64,000 nt of DNA from Sebastes aleutianus. Taxonomy: Eukaryota > Chordata > Actinopteri > Perciformes > Sebastidae. The notes below the pieces were generated by a model. That model was not told the origin of the DNA. It worked only from the letters and a program-made list of their open reading frames with translations, and ran no database searches. The stretch spans positions 10,758,960 to 10,822,959 of the forward strand of contig CAKAKS010000062.1 of NCBI GenBank assembly GCA_916700875.1. The letters run 5' to 3'. Shown here piece after piece: positions 57,122-64,000 of this stretch. The position numbers and the translations under genes are program-made. How positions within the stretch are numbered: position 1 is the first letter of the stretch; every line of letters starts with the position of its first letter.

Positions 57122-57624
57122 TTAGTAAGTCTGATGCATATTCACTTTTACCTGTCTCCTTAAGTGCATGTAAATGCAGCAGTACATGGATTTAACTACT
57201 AGTTTAATTGATATGCGTGCAGATGGTTTGTTAATGTGTTAACTTATAATGTGCAATTGAGTTTTTAAAGAAAAAAACAAAGTGAAACAGTGACTAATAT
57301 TTTAATTGGACAAATTAATCAAAATGTACTTATAGTCCATTTGAATGGTTGCTTTTGCCTTTTTACAATTAGGAAAATTGCCAAAACACAAAAAAATCAT
57401 GTGTGGACAAGCTGTAGAGTACAGTATATTTACAGCTAAACAACAGAGTTTTCATCATAGCATATATTTTCACAGTTGCTTCAAATATTCTCAAAGGTCA
57501 GATTGTCCTCATATTGAACATTGGTATAACAACACAACAGGAATAAGTCTGTCCATGATGGCACAATCTCCAGTCAAACATGTATCCCTTTGCAGTTTAC
57601 TTTTCATGAGGTGAATGGTTCGAG
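57122..57624 (+). repeat. 500-bp direct repeat, right copy (5' of FMC1)
   Basis: Second copy of 53476-53981, starting 255 bp upstream of the FMC1 start codon. Just beyond its end (57650-57830) is a CAAGTCTCAAGTC-rich low-complexity stretch. Confidence 0.92.
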
Positions 57625-57639
57625 TCATTGCAACAATTT

Positions 57640-57835
57640 TAAGGTAACTTCAGAGGTGGGAGTAAGTCACACATGTGCAAGTCATGAGCGAGTCTCAAGT
57701 CTTAGTCTTAACCAAGTCAAAGTCAAGTCGAGTCTTTTATCAGTGTTGGTCAAGCAAGTCTCAAGTCCTCAAATTTGCGACTCGAGTCTGACTCGAATCA
57801 AGTCATGTGACTCGAGTCCCCCACCTCTGCTAATT
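57640..57835. repeat. AGTCAAGTC/CTCGAGTC low-complexity repeat
   Basis: Begins TCAGAGGTGGGAGTAAGTCA and ends CCCCCACCTCTGC. Inner sequence is degenerate AAGTCTCAAGTC, GACTCGAGTC. Ends GAGGTGGG and CCCACCTC are inverted, so this is another short MITE, of a type common in fish. Confidence 0.7.
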
Positions 57836-58109
57836 TCACCTTTATCAACTCCTTCACCAGAGAGAGCTCTGTGTTCAGCGGTCCCTGGTTGTAGTGCTGC
57901 TGTAGGAGCCCAAGGTCACAGTCACTGGCTCACATCTGATGAAAACACTTTAAGAAGGAAACTACTGACATTTTCCTTCTCTCCAACTACTGTAAAAGTG
58001 TTTAAAGTGCTGTAGCAGATGACAGTGGCTGTACTGAGCGCTCACAGGACTCTTTGATAAGTTTACAAGAACATAAGATTCAGTGCAAAAATTGTGCTTG
58101 ATTTAAATA

Positions 58110-58538
58110 TAAACTGGGGGAAAGAAAGTTCGTAAACTTGTGTTTGGTGGATTATTTCTCTGTTGTTACAATGCTTATTGGCATTGTATTTTACATCGTT
58201 GGAAAGCCTGTTTATTTACCTTCACAATGATGTCCAACTTGTAAGGGTCATGCATTTGTGGGATGAGCAGCACAGCTGATTATACAATACACATACATAT
58301 TATAGAATACACTGTTTACCATTGGCAGAGCATTTTGGCAAATTTTTCTTGGGCGCTACCCACATAATCAGCTGTGCTGCTCATCCCACAAATGCATGAT
58401 CCTTACAAGTTGGACATCATTGTGAAGGTAAATAAACAGGCTTTCCAATGATTTCAAATACAATGCCAATTAGCATTGATACAACAGAGAAATAATCCAC
58501 CAAACACAAGTTTCTGAACTTTTTTTTTTCCCAGTGTA
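58110..58538. mobile_element. Palindromic MITE, second copy
   Basis: Sibling of 35810-36285: TAAACTGGGGGAAAGAAAGT at the left, CCAGTGTA at the right, same arms (GGATTATTTCTCTGTTG, CATGCATTTGTGGGATGAGC, CCACATAATCAGCTGTGCT). Its centre is shorter and differs. Confidence 0.85.
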
Positions 58539-59996
58539 TGTTTGTAATTTTGTTTTTTCTCTTTCAACCATTTTTCTTCAGATCTAGCAAGTAACTTTTT
58601 CCTAATTGTGTTGATGCTACATGATCAGATTATTAATAGTAATTGTTCATAACCCATTGACCGTTTCAAATTCAGGTTCACAGATGATGTCTGAAACTTG
58701 TGAAAAGATGAAGCAGAGGCTGTTGGATGGGTCAAGGAACCACAGCGCTGCCTGTTTTGGTGGGTCCATCCAAAATTTGCCAAGAGGGAGGAAAGCTGCA
58801 AGCTGCACCGTTTGTCCTCGGTCACATTCGGAGCCTCGCTCACATGGATTACACCTTCAGCTTCATTGTAAGGTAATTTCTTTGTGTGCTGATGCTTGAT
58901 TCAAAAACTGAACAGAAGAACTTGCCTGAAATGTTGCGCTCTTCACTCAGCCTTGCAAACACACGCCACCTGTCATTGGGAATACAATTGGGCTTCAGTT
59001 TGATTGTGAGTTAAGTAATTACCGTCTGATAAACGGGTCAGCAGAGGAGACGGAGGGGACTGTGGGGATTTGTAATCACATTTTCTTTCAGGTTCTGTCA
59101 GCACCTCTCTGTTTCTTTCCTCCGTTTACTATAAATAACAACTTTAACAAAGATAGAACCAAACTGTACATGCACCGTGGGCTTGGCTGTGGGAATAAAT
59201 TGAACTTAGTCCTTGAAGAGAATTAAACAAAAGAGTGCGGTTTACCTCACTCTCTTGAGGTATAAGCCTCTGTTAGGCGGAGTAGTGTCTTGTCTTTGTG
59301 GGCATTGCCAAGTGAAATTCATTTTATATTTCAATAAATATGGTCATTTAGCATTCCTGATTGCAGGAAAATATTTAGACAGAGACATAACTACTGCGGA
59401 GATACACAGCTGCCGTCTTTACCTTTTGAAGGGTGCCTTTGACCGCCTGTCTTTGTGCGCTTCTAGCTTTGATTCGGACACTTGAGGACGGTCATCTGTC
59501 ACCATAGCAACACTGAGTTTAGCCAAGGGCAAAATGCAGAGGAAAAAGGATCAGTCTGTTTTCACAACGCCACAAATGTCACGAACCAAAATCCCTTTAA
59601 TGCTTTGTCTGGTTGTTGTGCAAGGAGAGCGTCTATAGGGTAATATAAAAGATAACAGAGATGATAAACACTGCTGTCGGAGAGAAACAAAGCTCAGGTG
59701 TTATTAAATTTATTTATTAAAATTGAACATTGAAGTATTATATAAGTGGATTTCAATGATATCATGCAGTTGGAGTGACACTGCAGAATTAAATTTGTCT
59801 TCAGAGGATAAAATGTGAGGTGAATGCAGGTCAGAGGTCTTCAGACTGGTTGGTCTAACACTATATTCCCAGTGTTTCCAGTTATTTGAACTTGTGTATT
59901 GATGATTGACTCTAGGGGGAGCCAGTCTCTTATCAGTTTCACACACCGGTTTGGTTCCTCGACATTTGTTGGAAGAGAGGCACCTCTCTCTCCCTC

Positions 59997-59997
<1 letters not shown>
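58539..59997. other. Intergenic, nothing recognised
   Basis: No exon, repeat family or RNA gene could be supported. An open frame at 58621-58899 has no family resemblance. Base composition is ordinary for the window. Confidence 0.5.

Positions 59998-60050
<53 letters not shown>
59998..60050. repeat. CT microsatellite
   Basis: About 24 CT dinucleotides, at the upstream edge of a pyrimidine-rich region. Confidence 0.95.
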
Positions 60051-60052
<2 letters not shown>

Positions 60053-60059
60053 TCTTTCA

Positions 60060-62889
60060 ATGAATACTAATGCAGCGAGTGGGCCCACCTCCCTTCCTCC
60101 CATCTTTTTCGCAGGGATGGGCGGGAGAGGGGAGACAGAGCAATTCCAGCTCAGTATCCTTCCTCATGAGGCAGGCGGCTCTTGACTAGCAGCAGCCCCA
60201 ATGCCTTTTTTTTTTCTTCCTCCCACTGAGCAATATTGGTGATACTGTGCGTTGCCGCTGCAACAATGTCTAACCTGTGTGAGTGGCACGTGATATCAGA
60301 CCAGAGTTGAGAGAGAGAGAGGAAAAGGACATCTGTGCCTGCTTTTTTTTTGTCATCTGGATGGGAAGTCTTTTTTGGGAGGAGAGACAGAAGAAAGCAG
60401 AAGGCAGCCGGGGAAGGGGAACAACTGGCAACAGCCAATCCCCCCTTCCACATATAGACTGGAGACAACGGAGGCCACTGGAGTATTTGCTTTTATCTTT
60501 CGTTTTTTGTTCTTTTTTTTCCTCATCGCGCTGCTGGGAGGTGCTTTGCCTTTTCATTTGCTTGCTCTCTCGGTCCTCTGTCTCCTCATCTATTTCGCCA
60601 TTTACCTGGTCAACAATTTCTTCTATTTATGAGCCAGACAAGGAGGGCGAGAGAGAGGCAGAGAGACAGAGAAAAAGAGAAAGAGGAGGGGGATTTTTTA
60701 TTTTTTGCCCCCTTTTATTCTCTTTTTTTGTCCCCTTCATTCATTATTCCTTCCCTCTTCATTGCTATCACTGCCAGCCCTTTCTATCCCTGTGCAGCCC
60801 ACGCTCCCTCCTCCCTTCACTGCCTCCCTCCTCCTCCTCCTCCTCCTCCTCCTCCCCACCACTCCGCTCGCTGTCCACCCGTAACTTTGGCTACTTTTTG
60901 ACTCCACCAGTGTTTTAATTTCTTTACTTTAAACACTCTTTTAATTGGCTTGCTTGTATTTTCTATTTTTTCACTTTTGTACCTTTTCCTATTTCCCCCC
61001 TCCTCTTTTTTCCTCCCACCATCCTATGCATCTTTTTTGGGCGCTTCTTAATTCTAACCATAGGTAGGTCTATTTAGTGTTTAGTGTCTGTCTCAAAGTC
61101 TTTGTTCCTTTTCTGTGTATGCGAGGTGTTTTGTGTGGGGTGCACATATATTAAGCACACCTTGACACGCACACACACACTCACTCACACACTCACTGGC
61201 CTGCAATCCAGCTTTGGTGTAACCATGGCTCCCCTCCCATCCGGCTCTCAGCTGATTCCTGCCTCATGCCATGTCATCCTCACGTCACTCTCCCCTCGCA
61301 TACTATAATCTGTGTTTTTCTGACTTCCTTTTTTTGTTCTCCTCAAACCAAGATCACAGTGACTCATCAAGCAAGCACCTTCTCCAATCGTCAACCACAT
61401 TTTTGACCACTCATTTCTATGTTGTTGCACAAAAAGTCTGTCCTTTTCATTAAAATGTCTGAAATGCCCCTTTAATCACACACCATCCTCCTCCACATGT
61501 CCTTTTGTTGGCTGTCGTGCATATTGAGAGAAATTCCACATTCGATCCCGTAGAGGAAAATGCACATTGTGATCAAACCGAGGTGCGTTTAAGTTTCTCT
61601 CGCTTCATGTTCATCAGGTGAAGGTCAAACCGAGCTAAAGCCTAATTCGTGAGCGACAGCGCACCGTTGTCACCATTTGTAAGCCAGCGCTCGTCCAGTT
61701 CTGTCGGGGTGTCATCTGTGTTTATACACTCCTTCTTTTTCTCTGCCCTCTTTTCCGCTCTCTCCCCTCCCTCTCTCTCTCTCTGTCTCCTATCTTTCTG
61801 AACTGACTTCTTCTTGCAGACAGACACACACAAGCACTCAAAGAGAATGGACTAGAAAAAGAACCTGGCTCTATCATCCAGAGGATTTTTTTCCCCTTTT
61901 TTTCCTCCACCATAAATTTTCACTTTTTTCCACTCACTTTGCTTCAATCTCTTTAATCACCTTTTTTTTTTCCCCACATCTTTTTTTCTCCATCACTTCC
62001 ACCCTCTCACCCCCTCTGAATCAATCCACCTATTGATTTATTTGTTGTTCCATTTTTGTCTTTTCATTCGCCATCTAAAAAAAAAAAAGACATGTCCTAC
62101 CACTCGCACGTCATCGACTCGCTCGCATCAGAGAGGAGTTGCTGTTTATTTTGCATTTTGATGACGTAATTTTGCAATCAGTCAGCTTGACTTACTTCCA
62201 TTTATTAAAATACAAGTGGCAGATTATTCATGATTAATCTTTTGCATTTAAGAAAAAACAGAAGATAGGATGGCTCGAAAGCTGACTGCAAAGTAACTGA
62301 ATAATTTGGTGTGTGTGTGTTGTGTGTGTGTGTGTGTGGGTGGTGTGTGTGAGCTACAGAGAGGCACAGCAATAGACAGATGCATAGCAAAGTGAAGCAA
62401 ACCACACAACTCATTTCCTTTACCATCTCCTTTTTATTTTTAATATTTCCACTTTTTTGTTTTTCCTAAAGGAGATTTAACGCCTCTCCTCTTCATTACA
62501 TGAAGATAATGGGAAGTGGGACTTTTGAGCAGCCGTCACCATGATAAAGGCACTCTGGATATAGCTGTTTTCCTGTGGAATTACCCTTTAAATCCTGGAT
62601 TTGATTCCAAATGAAAAAAAATAATTAACAATTATTAAAACTGTCCTAAATTCTGGACTCTTTTTTTTTTTTCTTTTTTTTTTTATACTTCTTTTTGTAA
62701 TGGACTGAAGCTGATTTCAATATTTCTTTTTCAACTATTGAATCTTAATGGGATTTCACTAACGCGGATTAAGGACTCAAGCAACATCTTTGTCTATTAG
62801 TTGATGTAATAGCCACGATTCTTACAATTTCTCCAGCCTGCAAAATCCATTAGATTTAATGTTTCTTAATGTTAAGGGTTAAATAGGTG
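60060..62889 (+). other. Possible promoter and 5' leader of an unseen downstream gene
   Basis: A 2.8-kb stretch with strong CT/TTTT strand bias, GAGA runs (60310, 60645), a CTCCTC tract (60830) and no transposons, unlike the rest of the window. It ends in AAGGGTTAAATAG followed by GTGAGTACGG, a strong splice donor near 62888. Many short upstream ATG frames but no protein with family support. If it is a leader, the gene reads rightward out of the window. Speculative. Confidence 0.3.
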
Positions 62890-64000
62890 AGTACGGTGCT
62901 TTGAATCCACACATGCTATTACTGTTGCATGGTTTGGATGATGATTATAGATATTCATCTGAATATTTTTTGTCATTAACCCACTATTTTTGCATGTGTG
63001 TGTGGGTGTGCATTCGCGTTCTGGGTGTGTGTGTGTGTGCTGTATAGGCGGATTATCAGAGATCCGTAATTTCACTATTTGTCCTTTGTAGTTTTTTTAT
63101 CCCCATGAGCCTTTAATTCTATTCCCGACACATTTTATTCATGTGAAATAAAATCACATGCGTACACTCGCATCTGAAAAATAAATTTCAAAATGAATCT
63201 CCATACTTCATCCTTGGTCCTTATTAGCCACTCTCCACCTGATGGAGTAGCCACTTCTGCCTATCAAGTCATCTGTTCAGTGCTGCTCCACGCTCTTATT
63301 TAAAGCTGAGGAGTGTGTGTGTGTGTGTGTGTGAGGAATATATAGGCAGATCAATGAAGTAATCTACATGAAGAGATAGACTGCATTGCCCTTTTCACAA
63401 TGCAATTATTTTTATCTGCTGTTATTTCAAAGAAACACAAAGTGCTTCACAGCGGGAGGATGACAGCATATCTCCTGGTGGAGTGTGTTGGAATGAAATG
63501 TTGAGTCTATATGTCTGCAGCAAAATGCAATTCACACCCACTTCCTCGCTCTCTGTCTCTCACACACACACATACAGACACTTTGTCCATCTATCCATCA
63601 TAGGTGCGTTGATGATTGACCCCTTTTTTCTGATTAACTTTCCCATCATATGGCTGACAGCAGTTTGGATTCATACAGCGTGTGTGTATGTGTGTGTGTG
63701 CACAGTCAAGGTTAAGGCTACGTACCTGTCGAACCCACCCGGGACCTGCTCTTGTAACCCGGGAACCATTACCCATTCTGCTCGGTGCTCTTGGCACACA
63801 TGTGACCCCGGTAGCCTATCTACAGATGGGCACTTAAGCCCTGGTAGTGTGTCAAAGCTGTCACAGCTGCCACGCTGCAAAATGGACGTCTCGGTTTTGA
63901 AAGCTCCGCCTCTGACACATGGCTCAGCCTGCTGTCTTTTTACTGTATCACAAATATATTACAGTTTTCACAACAGGTGAAATTCGCTTGAATATTCTTG
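62890..64000. other. No gene recognised, GT/CA microsatellites
   Basis: Short GT runs near 62995-63040, 63315-63335 and 63680-63700 and a CA run near 63560. An open frame at 63483-63980 has no family resemblance. May be an intron if the preceding leader is real. Confidence 0.5.

Noticed and set aside
58621..58899. 92-residue frame followed by a GTAATT donor-like site
   Set aside because: No family match, no acceptor partner found and no coding-like composition.
60283..60918. 211-residue open frame with two hydrophobic stretches
   Set aside because: Low-complexity CT-rich sequence read as Phe/Ser/Leu/Pro; no family resemblance and no splice context.
63483..63980. 165-residue frame near the right edge
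   Set aside because: Crosses GT and CA microsatellites and resembles no known protein.

Overview
The window is animal nuclear DNA from a ray-finned fish, most likely a spiny-rayed (percomorph) teleost. I base this on intron-rich vertebrate genes with GT-AG introns, very AT-rich non-coding DNA full of microsatellites, and many short inverted-repeat DNA transposons and LINE 3' ends of kinds common in teleosts. I see no bacterial operon, CRISPR array, tRNA or rRNA gene. The species cannot be named from the sequence alone.

Eight protein genes could be built exon by exon. Every model keeps phase across all introns and ends on a stop codon. In order they are NDUFA6 (+, complex I LYR subunit), FAM234B (-, 13 exons), POLDIP3 (+, 10 exons), RRP7A (+, 7 exons), a zona pellucida-domain egg-coat gene (-, 12 exons), WBP2NL/WBP2-like (+, 8 exons), HEBP1 (-, 4 exons) and FMC1 (-, 2 exons). 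NDUFA6/FAM234B and WBP2NL/HEBP1 converge. FAM234B/POLDIP3 and the ZP gene/WBP2NL diverge. From 57.6 to 64 kb I find no coding gene. A pyrimidine-rich stretch at about 60.1-62.9 kb looks like the promoter and 5' leader of a gene lying beyond the window.

The gene order joins blocks that are separate in human: NDUFA6, POLDIP3, RRP7A and WBP2NL (22q13.2), FAM234B and HEBP1 (12p13.1) and FMC1 (7q34). Apart from shared promoters of divergent pairs, the genes have unrelated jobs: respiration (NDUFA6, FMC1), mRNA and rRNA handling (POLDIP3, RRP7A), haem binding (HEBP1), reproduction (ZP gene, WBP2NL).

The rest is repeat structure, and most of the unusual signal lies there. It includes hAT-type MITEs with intact 8-bp target duplications, at least six TTAA-flanked inverted-repeat elements, nested insertions, a MITE whose empty target site survives in neighbouring duplicate copies, a pair of near-identical 500-bp direct repeats bracketing FMC1, and several minisatellites. 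I found no clearly new biological system. The best leads are the FMC1 direct repeats with its GC-AG intron, the ZP gene whose stop codon lies inside its poly(A) signal, and the duplication and insertion history upstream of FAM234B.
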